From the NCBI GenBank assembly GCA_963813435.1, contig CAWEYY010000003.1, forward strand, positions 62,001 to 126,000: a stretch of DNA of 64,000 nucleotides, in the 5' to 3' direction. Numbering within the stretch: the first letter of the stretch is position 1; every line of letters begins with the position of its first letter. The DNA is from AC-32 sp963813435. Lineage in GTDB: Bacteria; Actinomycetota; Thermoleophilia; Gaiellales; Gaiellaceae. Made by a program: the position numbers and the translations under genes. The notes under the pieces were generated by a model. It did no database searches and had not been told where the DNA came from. It saw only the letters and a program-made list of their open reading frames with translations. Shown in pieces: positions 7,045 through 15,471 of this stretch.

Positions 7045-8399
7045 GTGCCCGCGAGCGCCGGTAGCGCGGCGCCGGCCTCGGCCAGGTAGCCGGTCGAGTA
7101 CCGGCCGCCAGCGAAGCCCTCGCTCCGCAGGATGTCCATCGCCAGCTCGCGCGTCGTGGTGACGCCCTCGAGCCGGAGCTCGCCGAGTGCCCGCAGCGTC
7201 CGCGCAATCGCCTCGTCGCGCGATTCGTCCCAGACGATCAGCTTCGCGAGCAACGAATCGTAGTGCGGCGGCACCACGGTGCCGTCCTCGATGTAGGTGT
7301 CGAGCCGTACCCCGGCGCCGAGCGGAGGCGCGAAGCGCGTGATCCGGCCAGGCGTGGGCGCGAAGTCGCGCGCCGGATCCTCCGCATTCAGCCGCACCTC
7401 GATCGCGTGGCCGCGGCGATCGGCCCGGCCGGTCCGGGTTAACGGCTCGCCCGCCGCAATCCGCAGCTGCTCGCGCACGATGTCGATCCCGGTCACGAGC
7501 TCGGTGACGGGGTGCTCGACCTGGAGCCGCGCGTTCAGCTCGATGAAGTAGAAGGAGCCCTCCGGCCCGAGCAGGAACTCGAACGTTCCCGCGTTGCGGT
7601 AGTCGATCGTGTGGCATGCGCGCTCGGCTGCGGCCTCCATCTCCTCGCGGGTCTCCGGCGTGAGCGCGGGCGAGGGCGACTCCTCGATCAGCTTCTGATG
7701 GCGCCGCTGGATCGAGCACTCGCGCTCGCCGAGGGTCAGCACGCCACCTTGGCCGTCGGCGAGCACCTGGATCTCGACGTGGCGCGCGGGCGCGATCGCC
7801 TTCTCGAGGTAAAGGCTTCCGTCCCCGAAGGCGGACTCGGCTTCGAGGGCGGCCATGCCGTACGCGGCCTCGAGCTCATCGGGCCCGCCGACGAGGCGCA
7901 TCCCCTTGCCGCCGCCTCCGGCCGCCGCCTTGAGCAGGACCGGGTAGCCGACCTCCTCGGCCGCGGCCTTCGCCTCGTCGACGTTCGTCGCTCCCTCGGT
8001 GCCGGGGACGACGGGAACGTTCGCGGCGCGCATCTCGGCCTTGGCCAGAACCTTGTCGCCCATGCGGGCCATGGTCCCGGCGCTCGGCCCGATGAACACG
8101 AGATCGTTGTCGGCGCAGGCCTCGACGAAGGCCGGGTTCTCGGCCAGGAACCCGTAGCCCGGATGGACCGCCTCGCAGCCCGTGGTGGTCGCTGCGGCCA
8201 CGAGAGACGGGATGCGCAGGTAGCTCTCTGCGGCCTGCGGCGGGCCGATGCAGATCGCGCGGTCGGCCAGACGGACGTGGAGCGCGTCCTCGTCGGCGGT
8301 CGAGTAGACGGCGACGGCCTCGATGTCGGACTCGTGCAGCGCGCGGATGATGCGGACGGCGATCTCTCCGCGGTTGGCGACGAGCACGCGGTTGAACAT
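7041..8399 (-). CDS. accC: Biotin carboxylase
   Basis: ATP-dependent carboxylation of biotin on the carrier protein, the first half-reaction of acetyl-CoA carboxylase. The 452-residue sequence opens MFNRVLVANRGEIAVRIIRA and has the ATP-grasp glycine loop AAAGGGGKGMRLV, the ERECSIQRRHQKLIEE block, and the catalytic ELNARLQVEHPVTE block. The start ATG overlaps the stop of the upstream fusion gene by one base. It is the natural partner of the biotinyl domain encoded immediately upstream. All expected active-site motifs are present. Confidence 0.96.
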   Translation of the reverse strand: MFNRVLVANRGEIAVRIIRALHESDIEAVAVYSTADEDALHVRLADRAICIGPPQAAESYLRIPSLVAAATTTGCEAVHPGYGFLAENPAFVEACADNDLVFIGPSAGTMARMGDKVLAKAEMRAANVPVVPGTEGATNVDEAKAAAEEVGYPVLLKAAAGGGGKGMRLVGGPDELEAAYGMAALEAESAFGDGSLYLEKAIAPARHVEIQVLADGQGGVLTLGERECSIQRRHQKLIEESPSPALTPETREEMEAAAERACHTIDYRNAGTFEFLLGPEGSFYFIELNARLQVEHPVTELVTGIDIVREQLRIAAGEPLTRTGRADRRGHAIEVRLNAEDPARDFAPTPGRITRFAPPLGAGVRLDTYIEDGTVVPPHYDSLLAKLIVWDESRDEAIARTLRALGELRLEGVTTTRELAMDILRSEGFAGGRYSTGYLAEAGAALPALAGT

Positions 8400-10216
8400 C
8401 AGACGGCGTCGAGCGGTGGTGCGATCAGCGACTCGAGCTCGAACAGGAGCTGGCCGAACTCGACGGGCTCCGCGTTGCCGACGTGAATGGTTCGGACGAT
8501 GCCCGCGACGTCGGTCTTGATCTCGTTCATCAGCTTCATCGCCTCGAGGATGCAGAGCGTCTGGCCTGGCGCGACGGTGTCGCCCTCGGCGACGAACGGC
8601 GGCGCGCCGGGCTGCGGTGCGCGGTAGAAGACGCCGACCATCGGCGCTTCGACGCGAACGACGCCGTCGGTCTCCGGGGCCGGATCGGTCGGGCCGGCAG
8701 CGGGTGCGCCGGCATTGTCCTCGGCCACCTCCGCGAGCTGGGCATCGAGCGGCTCGGGTGTGCGGCGGACGGAGACGCGCATACCCGAGTCCTCGATCGT
8801 CACCTCGCCGACGCCCGATTCCTGGACGATCCGCACGATCTCGCGGATGCGCTCGGCGCGCGCCTGGTCGACGCCGCCCGCGGCCAGGCTCTCGTCCCGC
8901 TGCGCCCGTCCGCGGATCGTCTTCAAGAGGGGCTCGGCCTCGGGGCCGAAGAGCCCGAGCAGAAGCAGCTCCTCTTCGCTGGACGCGAAGCCCTCGGCCT
9001 GCTCGCGAACCTCGTCGAGCTCGACCGGGTCCTCCTCGGGCGGCGCGGAGCCTGCGACGAGCCCGATCGCCCGCCTGATCGCCGGGTCGATCGGCCCCGG
9101 CGGCGTGCCGAAGTGGCCCTCGATCAGCCCGCGCAGCTCGTCCACCACGGTCTGATAACGGGTCGCCGAGAGCACGTTGATGAGCGCCTGGGAGCCGAGG
9201 ATCTGCCCGATCGGCGAGGCGAGCGGCGGCCAGCCGACCTCGTCGCGAATCCGGACGAGCTCCTCGAGCACCTCGTCCTGCCGATCGCCGGCCGCATGCG
9301 CGCGCAGGTGGTTGTCCAGCGCGGCCACGAGCCCGGGCGGAAGCCGGTACTCGGCTGCGCGGACCGCGATCCTCGGCGCGAGCGGCGTGACCGGCTCGTC
9401 GCCGATGTGCTCATCCACGAGGTCGGACGCTCGCCAGAGCGCGTCGACGTCGACGCCGGTGTCGAGGCCGAGCCCCTCGAGCGCGGTCGCGATCGCCTCG
9501 CCCGACACACGGTAGATCGTGAGCGCAATCGGATAGACCGCGCAGGAGATGAGGTCGGCGCCCGCGCGGGCGGCCTCCAACCCGGCCGCCATCGCGTTGC
9601 CCCCGGCGCCCTGGCAGTAGAGGCCGACCGGCAGACCGCTCGTCTCGCCGAGCATCACGGTCAGCTCGTGTGCCTGCCGGGGCCCGAGCGAGCCGGACGG
9701 GTCGTGCAGAAGCACCCTCGCGGCTCCGAGACCCGGAAGCTTCTTGGCCTGCTCGACGAGCGCCTCGGTCTCGCCCGTGTAGCCGGAGCCGTAGACCAGC
9801 CCGGCGTCGAACTCCTTGCCCGCGGCGGTGATCGCCTCGCCTGCCTCGCGCAGGTTCTCGACGTCGTTCAGCGGGTCGTGGAGGCGGAAGACCTCGATCC
9901 CGCTCTCGGCCGCGCACGCCACGAACCGGCGCACGAAGTCCGCGCCAACCGGACGCGAGCCGACAAGGAACCGGCCGCGGAGCGCCATCGCAAGCGGCGT
10001 CTTTGTGCGCTCGTTGAGCGCGCGGATCCGCTCCCAGGGGCTCTCGACCCCGCGGCGCACGGCCGTGTCGAAGACGCCTCCGCCGGAAACCTCGAGGTAC
10101 GCGAACCCGGCGCCGTCGAGGATCTCCGCGAGCCGCAGCAGGTCGGCCGTCGGCATCCGCCCGGCCAGCGGCTCCTGGCCGAGCAGCCGGATCGTCGTGT
10201 CGACCAACTTGGGCAC
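8399..10216 (-). CDS. Fusion: inactive-looking OadA/5S-type carboxyltransferase domain + AccB-like biotin carrier domain
   Basis: 605 residues. Residues 1-440 align along their length with the carboxyltransferase domain of oxaloacetate decarboxylase alpha, transcarboxylase 5S and pyruvate carboxylase (LRGRFLVGSRP, EVFRLHDPLNDVENL, LRAHA...EVLEELVRIRDEVGWPPL, GSQALINVL). The metal and carbamate residues are not kept: RDAHQ reads RLLGQ (Leu11, Gly13), the carbamylated Lys of KD is His171, and HCH reads YCQ (Tyr200, Gln202). Residues about 445-485 resemble the AccB N-terminus (RIVQESGVGEVTIEDSGMRV). The C-terminal 80 residues are a biotinyl domain with EAMKLMNE, Lys561 being the biotin site. A Pro/Ala linker joins the parts. 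TAGGCT lies 6 nt before the GTG. It stands where accB is expected, so it probably serves as BCCP for AccC; the N-terminal domain is likely structural or has another role. Confidence 0.88.
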   Translation of the reverse strand: MPKLVDTTIRLLGQEPLAGRMPTADLLRLAEILDGAGFAYLEVSGGGVFDTAVRRGVESPWERIRALNERTKTPLAMALRGRFLVGSRPVGADFVRRFVACAAESGIEVFRLHDPLNDVENLREAGEAITAAGKEFDAGLVYGSGYTGETEALVEQAKKLPGLGAARVLLHDPSGSLGPRQAHELTVMLGETSGLPVGLYCQGAGGNAMAAGLEAARAGADLISCAVYPIALTIYRVSGEAIATALEGLGLDTGVDVDALWRASDLVDEHIGDEPVTPLAPRIAVRAAEYRLPPGLVAALDNHLRAHAAGDRQDEVLEELVRIRDEVGWPPLASPIGQILGSQALINVLSATRYQTVVDELRGLIEGHFGTPPGPIDPAIRRAIGLVAGSAPPEEDPVELDEVREQAEGFASSEEELLLLGLFGPEAEPLLKTIRGRAQRDESLAAGGVDQARAERIREIVRIVQESGVGEVTIEDSGMRVSVRRTPEPLDAQLAEVAEDNAGAPAAGPTDPAPETDGVVRVEAPMVGVFYRAPQPGAPPFVAEGDTVAPGQTLCILEAMKLMNEIKTDVAGIVRTIHVGNAEPVEFGQLLFELESLIAPPLDAV

Positions 10217-10222
10217 GGCAGG

Positions 10223-10228
10223 AGCCTA
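10223..10228 (-). promoter_or_regulatory. Putative -10 box, leaderless start of the fusion-accC operon
   Basis: TAGGCT on the minus strand followed by exactly 6 nt (CCTGCC) and the GTG at 10216. It is not part of an upstream stop codon, making it one of the cleaner examples of the pattern. Confidence 0.5.
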
Positions 10229-10244
10229 GCGCCGCTTCGATGCG

Positions 10245-10811
10245 CTACGCGCGCGAGATATAGCGGCCTTCGCGCGGGTCGACCTTGATCCGGTCGCCCA
10301 CGTTCACGAACAGCGGCACCTGGACAACCGCGCCCGTCTCGAGCGTCGCCGGCTTGGTCACGTTCGAGACCGTGTCGCCCTTGACGCCGGGCTCGGTCGC
10401 GGACACGCCGAGCTCGACCGACGCGGGCAGCTGCAGGCCCGCGGGACGCTCGTCCACCCAGAGCACCTGGACGGAGCTCGACGGCTCGAGATACGGAAGC
10501 GCGTCCTCCACGCTCGCGTGCGAGAGCGAGAACTGCTCGTACGTGTCGGTGTCCATGAACACGACCTCGTCGCCGGAGTCGTAGAGGTACTGCACCTCCT
10601 TGACCTCCGTGTGGACGCGCGGGAACTTCTCGCCCGCGCGGAACGTCTTCTCGACGACGGCGCCCGAGTCGAGGTTGCGCAGCTTGGTGCGCACGAAGGC
10701 GCCACCCTTGCCAGGCTTGACGTGCTGGAACTCCAGGATGCGCCAGACCGAGCCCTCGAGCTCGATGTGCATCCCGTTCTTGAACTGGTTGGTGCTGACG
10801 ACCTCGGCCAT
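10245..10811 (-). CDS. efp: Elongation factor P
   Basis: Relieves ribosome stalling at polyproline. 188 residues with the three-barrel layout: KOW-like N-domain MAEVVSTNQFKNGMHIELEG, the loop VKPGKGGAFVRTKLRNL whose Lys32 is the modified position in other bacteria, and the C-terminal signature VSNVTKPATLETGAVVQVPLF. The start ATG is clear. It sits between pepQ and the carboxylase operon, the common actinobacterial aroB-aroQ-pepQ-efp-acc order. No EpmA/EpmB or other modification enzyme gene is visible nearby. Confidence 0.96.
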   Translation of the reverse strand: MAEVVSTNQFKNGMHIELEGSVWRILEFQHVKPGKGGAFVRTKLRNLDSGAVVEKTFRAGEKFPRVHTEVKEVQYLYDSGDEVVFMDTDTYEQFSLSHASVEDALPYLEPSSSVQVLWVDERPAGLQLPASVELGVSATEPGVKGDTVSNVTKPATLETGAVVQVPLFVNVGDRIKVDPREGRYISRA

Positions 10812-10823
10812 CTCGCCGCAAGT

Positions 10824-11861
10824 CTAGGTAACGGTGACCGGCTCCTTCGTGGATGTCGTCAGGATCTCCGGCTCGCCGTCGCGCACGATCACGAGGTCCT
10901 CGATCCGGATCCCGCCGATGCCCTCGAGGTAGATCCCCGGCTCGACCGTGACGACGTTCCCGGCCGCGAGCGTGTCCGTCGACTCGCGGCTCAGCCGCGG
11001 GCCTTCGTGGATCTCGATCCCGACGCCGTGGCCGAGGCCGTGGCCGAAATGCTCGCCGAAGCCCGCGTCGTCGATGACCGAGCGCGCGGCCGCGTCGGCG
11101 TCGACCCCGGTCGTGCCGGCGCGGATCGCCTCCACCCCGGCGAGCTGTGCCTGGTGGCAGACGTCGTACGCTTCCTGCAGGCGCTCGGGGATCGGGCCGG
11201 TGAGGAACGTGCGTGTGCAGTCCGAGCAGTAGCCGTCGACGAGCGCGCCCGCGTCGATCACGACCGCCTGCCCGGGCTCGACGACGGCGTCGCTCGGCCG
11301 CGCGTGTGGGCGCGCGCCGTTCGGGCCGGCCGCGACGATGGTCTCGAACGCGGGGCCCTCCGCGCCGAGCTCGACGAAGAGCGAGTCGAGCCACCACGCG
11401 AGCTCGCGCTCGGTCCGGCCAGTGAACCGCTGCTCCGCGAACCGCTCGTACGCCTGGCTCGTGATCGCCCCGGCCGCACGGATCGCATCGAGCTCGCGCT
11501 CGTCCTTGACCGCGCGCAAGGCTTCGACGAGCCCGCGCCTGGGCACGAGCTCCAGGCCGCTGCCGGCAAGGGTCTCGTACTGCGAGTACGTGATCACGTC
11601 GGCCTCGAAGCCGACCCGGCCCGAGACGTGCTCGCCGATGTCGGCCCAGACCAGGCGCCTGGTCTCGACGAACTCGACTCCCTCGACGGCGCGACCGGCT
11701 TCCGCGTAGCGGAAGTCGCTGAACAAGAGCGTGCGCTCGGGCTCGATCACGAGGGCCGCGTTCGAGCTCGAGAACCCGACCAGGTAGCGGATGTTCGCCG
11801 CGCTCGCGACGAGCAGGGGCTCTTCCAGGGACGGCCGCAGCCGTTCGATCCGGTCGCTCAC
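10824..11861 (-). CDS. pepQ: M24 metallopeptidase, Xaa-Pro dipeptidase/aminopeptidase type
   Basis: 345 residues from the GTG at 11861. The creatinase-like N-terminal domain (residues 1-110) is followed by a pita-bread catalytic domain. Metal ligands can be read at DAGALVDGYCSDCTRTF (two Asp), GHGLGHGVGIEIHEGP (His), VTVEPGIYLEG (Glu) and IRIEDLVIV (Glu). It likely removes or cleaves at N-terminal Xaa-Pro in the cytoplasm. The start overlaps the aroQ stop as GTGA. Distinguishing dipeptidase from aminopeptidase is not possible here, so the gene symbol follows genomic convention for this position beside efp. Confidence 0.88.
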   Translation of the reverse strand: MSDRIERLRPSLEEPLLVASAANIRYLVGFSSSNAALVIEPERTLLFSDFRYAEAGRAVEGVEFVETRRLVWADIGEHVSGRVGFEADVITYSQYETLAGSGLELVPRRGLVEALRAVKDERELDAIRAAGAITSQAYERFAEQRFTGRTERELAWWLDSLFVELGAEGPAFETIVAAGPNGARPHARPSDAVVEPGQAVVIDAGALVDGYCSDCTRTFLTGPIPERLQEAYDVCHQAQLAGVEAIRAGTTGVDADAAARSVIDDAGFGEHFGHGLGHGVGIEIHEGPRLSRESTDTLAAGNVVTVEPGIYLEGIGGIRIEDLVIVRDGEPEILTTSTKEPVTVT

Positions 11862-12289
11862 GAGACACGCTCCTTCAGGTAGTGGAGGGCTTCGCGGTAG
11901 CCCTCGGGCCCCTTGCCGATGACGCGCGCCGACGCGATGTCGGCGATCACCGACTTGCGTCGCCACTCCTCGCGCTCGTCGACGTTCGAGAGATGTACCT
12001 CGACGACCGGCGCCTCGAACAGCTCGAGCGCGTCGCGGATCGCGTAGCTGTAGTGCGACCAGGCGCCCGGGTTCGCGATCACGCCTCCGGCCCAGTCGAG
12101 TGCGTCGTGACACCACTCGACGTACTCGCCCTCGCTGTTCGTCTGGCGACAGTCCGCGAGCAACTCGAGCTCTCGCGCCCATTCGTAGATCTTGCTCTCG
12201 AGCTGGTTCAGGCTCAGCCCACCGTAGAGCACGGGGTCCCGGCGGCCGAGGACGTCGAGATTGACTCCGTTGAGGACGGCCACCCGCAC
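11858..12289 (-). CDS. aroQ: 3-dehydroquinate dehydratase, type II
   Basis: Third step of the shikimate pathway. 143 residues, typical of the type II dodecameric enzyme. Seen: NGVNLDVLGRRDPVLYGG with the catalytic Arg and Tyr, RQTNSEGEYVEWCH, IANPGAWSHYSYAIRDAL, EVHLSNVDEREEWRRKS with the catalytic His, and GKGPEGYREALHYL. The GTG at 12289 is the start; a TAGAGT box 7 nt upstream overlaps the aroKB stop codon, so it may be promoter or coincidence. Part of a contiguous aroE-aroC-aroKB-aroQ run. Confidence 0.95.
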   Translation of the reverse strand: MRVAVLNGVNLDVLGRRDPVLYGGLSLNQLESKIYEWARELELLADCRQTNSEGEYVEWCHDALDWAGGVIANPGAWSHYSYAIRDALELFEAPVVEVHLSNVDEREEWRRKSVIADIASARVIGKGPEGYREALHYLKERVS

Positions 12290-12299
12290 GCGCGTGACT

Positions 12300-13706
12300 C
12301 TACTCGGCGATCAGCGCGTCCAGCGCCGCGCGGACTTGGTCGTCCGACAGCTCAACGCCGGTCACGGGCTTGCCCGGCGCTTCCAGCAAGACGAGACGCG
12401 GCCTCCCGGCGCGGCCCTTCTTGTCCCGGGCCAGCGCGGCCCAGGCCGCGTCGCGGTCGACTCGCACCGGCTGCGGTGAGAGGACCTCCTCGACGACGGA
12501 TGTGTCCAGATCCGAGAGCCGGAGCGCGGCGAGCAGGCCGAGCGCGACCGCGTCTCCGTGGCTGACTTCTCCGTAGCCGCCCGCCGCCTCGAGCGCGTGC
12601 GCGAACGTGTGGCCAAGGTTGAGGACGGCACGCTCCCCCCGCTCGTGCGGGTCGCGCAGGCAGACGGCCGCCTTGTAGGCGGCGCAGCGGCGCACGAGCT
12701 CGGCGTCGGGAAGCTCCCAGAGCGGCTCGCCCGCGAGCAGGCCCGTCTTCACTACTTCGGCCATTCCCGCACGCCGCTCCTCCGGCGGAAGTGTCTGCAG
12801 GAGCACGGGGTCGATCACGGTCAGCTCGGGCCAGTGGAAGGCTCCGACGAGGTTCTTTCCCTCCGGGAGGTTGACGGCCGTCTTGCCGCCGATGGCCGCG
12901 TCGACCTGGCCGACGAGCGTCGTCGGCACCGCGACCCACCGGACGCCGCGCAGGTAGTTCGCGGCGACGAAGCCGGCCGCGTCGGTCGTACAGCCGCCGC
13001 CGAGCGCGACGATCGTCCCCTCGCGGTCGAGCCGCAGCTCACGCCACACGCGCTCGACCGCGCCGAGGCTCTTCGCCTCCTCGCCCGGGGTAAGCGCGTG
13101 CACCGGGCGGTCGAGGGGCGGCGGGTGGATCCGGAGCACGTTACCGTCCGCCACGACCTCACACTCGTCCGGAGCCAGCAACTCGGGCAGGCGGGCGAGC
13201 GCGCCTTCCTCGACCACGATCCCGGCAGCCGCGAGCACGATCCCGTCCACATCACGCGCGACCGCGTCGGCAGCCTCCCCGTAGATCGGCTCACGGCGGC
13301 CGAAGAGCGCATGGAAGCTCGCCTCGTCGCGCGCGAGCGGTCGAGTGCTCGCGCCAACCCGCGTCCACGCCGTCTTCGCGTCGACCTCGACGAGCACAGT
13401 GAGCGCGTGCTCCCTCAGCGTCTTCCGGATCGACGGCGTCTCGACCGCACCTCCGCCGAGGGCGAGCACGGCGGGCCGCTCGGTGAGGAGCGCGCGCAGC
13501 GTCGCCTCGCGCTCGAGCACGCGGAACTCGGCCTCGCCTCGCGTCTCGAACAGCTCGGGGATCGTTTGCTGCAGCGAGCGCTCGAGCTCGCGATCGAGGT
13601 CGACGAAACGCCGGCCGAGCTCCTGCGCGGCCACTAGCCCGAGCGTCGACTTGCCCGCACCCATGAACCCGATCAGCGCGACGTGCCGGTCTAGCGCGTG
13701 CGCCAC
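12300..13706 (-). CDS. aroKB: Fused shikimate kinase / 3-dehydroquinate synthase
   Basis: 468 residues in one frame, no internal stop. Residues 1-165: shikimate kinase with Walker A IGFMGAGKSTLG, FVDLDRELER, FETRGEAEFR, LALGGGAV and the lid STRPLARD. Residues about 175-468: 3-dehydroquinate synthase with ALGGGCTTDAAGFVAANYLRGV, PTTLVGQVDAAIGGKTAVNL, GMAEVVKTGLL, and LNLGHTFAHALE, carrying the metal and NAD-binding residues. The synthase part is shortened at its N-terminus (about 300 residues instead of 350). The GTG at 13706 overlaps the aroC stop by 16 bases. It supplies steps two and five of the shikimate pathway as one polypeptide. Confidence 0.93.
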   Translation of the reverse strand: MAHALDRHVALIGFMGAGKSTLGLVAAQELGRRFVDLDRELERSLQQTIPELFETRGEAEFRVLEREATLRALLTERPAVLALGGGAVETPSIRKTLREHALTVLVEVDAKTAWTRVGASTRPLARDEASFHALFGRREPIYGEAADAVARDVDGIVLAAAGIVVEEGALARLPELLAPDECEVVADGNVLRIHPPPLDRPVHALTPGEEAKSLGAVERVWRELRLDREGTIVALGGGCTTDAAGFVAANYLRGVRWVAVPTTLVGQVDAAIGGKTAVNLPEGKNLVGAFHWPELTVIDPVLLQTLPPEERRAGMAEVVKTGLLAGEPLWELPDAELVRRCAAYKAAVCLRDPHERGERAVLNLGHTFAHALEAAGGYGEVSHGDAVALGLLAALRLSDLDTSVVEEVLSPQPVRVDRDAAWAALARDKKGRAGRPRLVLLEAPGKPVTGVELSDDQVRAALDALIAE

Positions 13707-14773
13707 GGGATCCGCTCCACGTACGCGCGGTGGGCGGTGACGAAGTCCGCGAGCGAGTCGCCGCCGAACTTCTCGCGTGCGGCCCTGGCGAGCTCGAAGG
13801 CAACGGCCGCTTCCGCTACGACGGCCAGCGCTTCGACGGCCGCCACGTCGCTCCGCTCGACGAGCGCCTCGCCGGGCTCTCCCGTCTCGAGGTCGACCGA
13901 GCGCAGCGGGCGCATCAGCGTCGGCAGTGGCTTCATCGCGGCGCGGACGACGATCGGCTCGCCGTTCGAGACGCCGCCTTCCACCCCACCTGCGAAGTTG
14001 GTCTCCCGGTAGAGAGCGCCCGACTCGTCGGCGAAGATCTCGTCGTGCGCCTCCGAGCCGCGCCGCTCGGCCAGCTCGAAGCCCGCGCCGATCTCGACGC
14101 CCTTGACCGCCTGAATCCCCATCAGCGCGGCCGCGAGCCTGGCATCGAGCCGTTCGTCCTTCGCCGCGTACGAGCCGAGCCCCGGTGGTCCTCCGTGCGC
14201 TCGCACCTCGACGACCCCACCGACGGTGTCGCGCTCGGACCGCGCCTCGTCGATCCGCTGCTCGAGCGCCTCGGTCACGACGCGGCCGAGGACGTCGATC
14301 CCGATCTCGGCGAGCAGTGCCTTCGTTACAGCACCTGCCGCCACGGCGACCGCGGTCTGTCGCGCGCTCGCCCGCTCGAGCGCATTCCGGGCGTCCTCCA
14401 GCCCGAACTTCTGCGTGCCCGCGAGGTCCGCGTGACCCGGTCGAGGGAGCGTGACCGGCTTCGTTCCCTTGCCGGTTGGCTCGCCCTCGGGCGGCCACGG
14501 GCTCATCCCCCACGCCCAGTTCTTGTGGTCGCGGTTGTGGACGAGGAGCGCGAGCGGCGTCCCGAGGGTTCGCCCGTGCCGCAGTCCCGCGAGCACCTCC
14601 ACGCGATCCTGCTCGAGCTTCTGGCGAGGGCTGCGGCCGTAGCCCTGCTGGCGGCGCGCGAGATCGGCGTCGATCGCGTCGCGCTCGAGCTGCAGACCCG
14701 CGGGCAGGCCGGTCAGGATCGCCACCAGCGCGGGGCCATGCGACTCGCCTGCTGTCGTCAGCGTGAGACTCAC
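13691..14773 (-). CDS. aroC: Chorismate synthase
   Basis: Converts EPSP to chorismate using reduced FMN. 360 residues from the GTG at 14773, which overlaps the aroE stop as GTGA. Signatures: TTAGESHGPALVAIL near the start, RRQQGYGRSPRQKLEQD, GTPLALLVHNRDHKNW, RPGHADLAGTQKFGLEDAR, ERASARQTAVAVAAGAV and GGVEGGVSNGEPIVVRAAMKP. All three family signature blocks are present, and the length is normal. Confidence 0.96.
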   Translation of the reverse strand: MSLTLTTAGESHGPALVAILTGLPAGLQLERDAIDADLARRQQGYGRSPRQKLEQDRVEVLAGLRHGRTLGTPLALLVHNRDHKNWAWGMSPWPPEGEPTGKGTKPVTLPRPGHADLAGTQKFGLEDARNALERASARQTAVAVAAGAVTKALLAEIGIDVLGRVVTEALEQRIDEARSERDTVGGVVEVRAHGGPPGLGSYAAKDERLDARLAAALMGIQAVKGVEIGAGFELAERRGSEAHDEIFADESGALYRETNFAGGVEGGVSNGEPIVVRAAMKPLPTLMRPLRSVDLETGEPGEALVERSDVAAVEALAVVAEAAVAFELARAAREKFGGDSLADFVTAHRAYVERIPWRTR

Positions 14774-15471
14774 GGCGCTAACCCTAGGGCCGCGCGCATC
14801 GCGTCGACCGGAGCCTCGGCGCCGGTCCAGAGCTCGAACGACGCGGCGCCCTGCCTGACGAGTGCCTCGAGCCCGTCGACGACGAGGCGGCAGCCGGCCT
14901 CGTGGGCCGCGGCGACGAGAGCAGTCGGGGTGCCGTCCGCACGGTAGGCGAGGTCGACGACCGCCTGCTCGGGACGGAGCTCGACCAGTAGGTCGCGCAC
15001 CGGGGTCGCGTTCACCACGAGATCGCAGCCGGTCGCGTCGGGCGGCCAATCGCCGCTACGTGTGAACAGGCGCACCTCGCCGGACAGCGCGGGCAGCAGC
15101 GCCTTCGCCGCTCCGCCCGCGCCGATCAGGCAGACCCGCTCGGCCTCGATCCCGGCCACGATCTCCTTGTCCGTGTTGAACCCGCGCAGACGGCCGTCGC
15201 GGAGGACGAGCGTGTTGACCGAGTCGCCCTCGGCCTCGTCGCAGAGCTCGGCCACCGCCTGCTTATGGGGGATCGTCACGTTCGCGCCCGCGAAACCGAG
15301 CGCCACGAGCCCGCGAACCGCTTCGACCAGCGCGGCAGGCTCGACCTCGAGCGGAACGTATGCCCAGTCGAGCCCGCGCGCCGCGAAGGCCGCGTTCTGC
15401 ATCCGAGGCGAGAGCGAGCCGGCAACCGGCTGGCCGAGCAGGCCGACGAGGCGCGTCGCTCCGCCGATCAC
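14770..15471 (-). CDS. aroE: Shikimate dehydrogenase
   Basis: NADPH-dependent reduction of 3-dehydroshikimate. 233 residues, 30-40 shorter than E. coli AroE. Substrate-site motifs SLSPRMQNAAF, NVTIPHKQAV (catalytic Lys) and GFNTDKEG-like GFNTDKEIV are present; the Rossmann loop reads LIGAGGAAKALLPAL. The shortening is in the middle: the acidic DxxG region and NADP loop are compact (EAEGDSVNTLVLRDG). GTG start overlaps the mltG stop (GTGA). Confidence 0.93.
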   Translation of the reverse strand: MIGGATRLVGLLGQPVAGSLSPRMQNAAFAARGLDWAYVPLEVEPAALVEAVRGLVALGFAGANVTIPHKQAVAELCDEAEGDSVNTLVLRDGRLRGFNTDKEIVAGIEAERVCLIGAGGAAKALLPALSGEVRLFTRSGDWPPDATGCDLVVNATPVRDLLVELRPEQAVVDLAYRADGTPTALVAAAHEAGCRLVVDGLEALVRQGAASFELWTGAEAPVDAMRAALGLAP

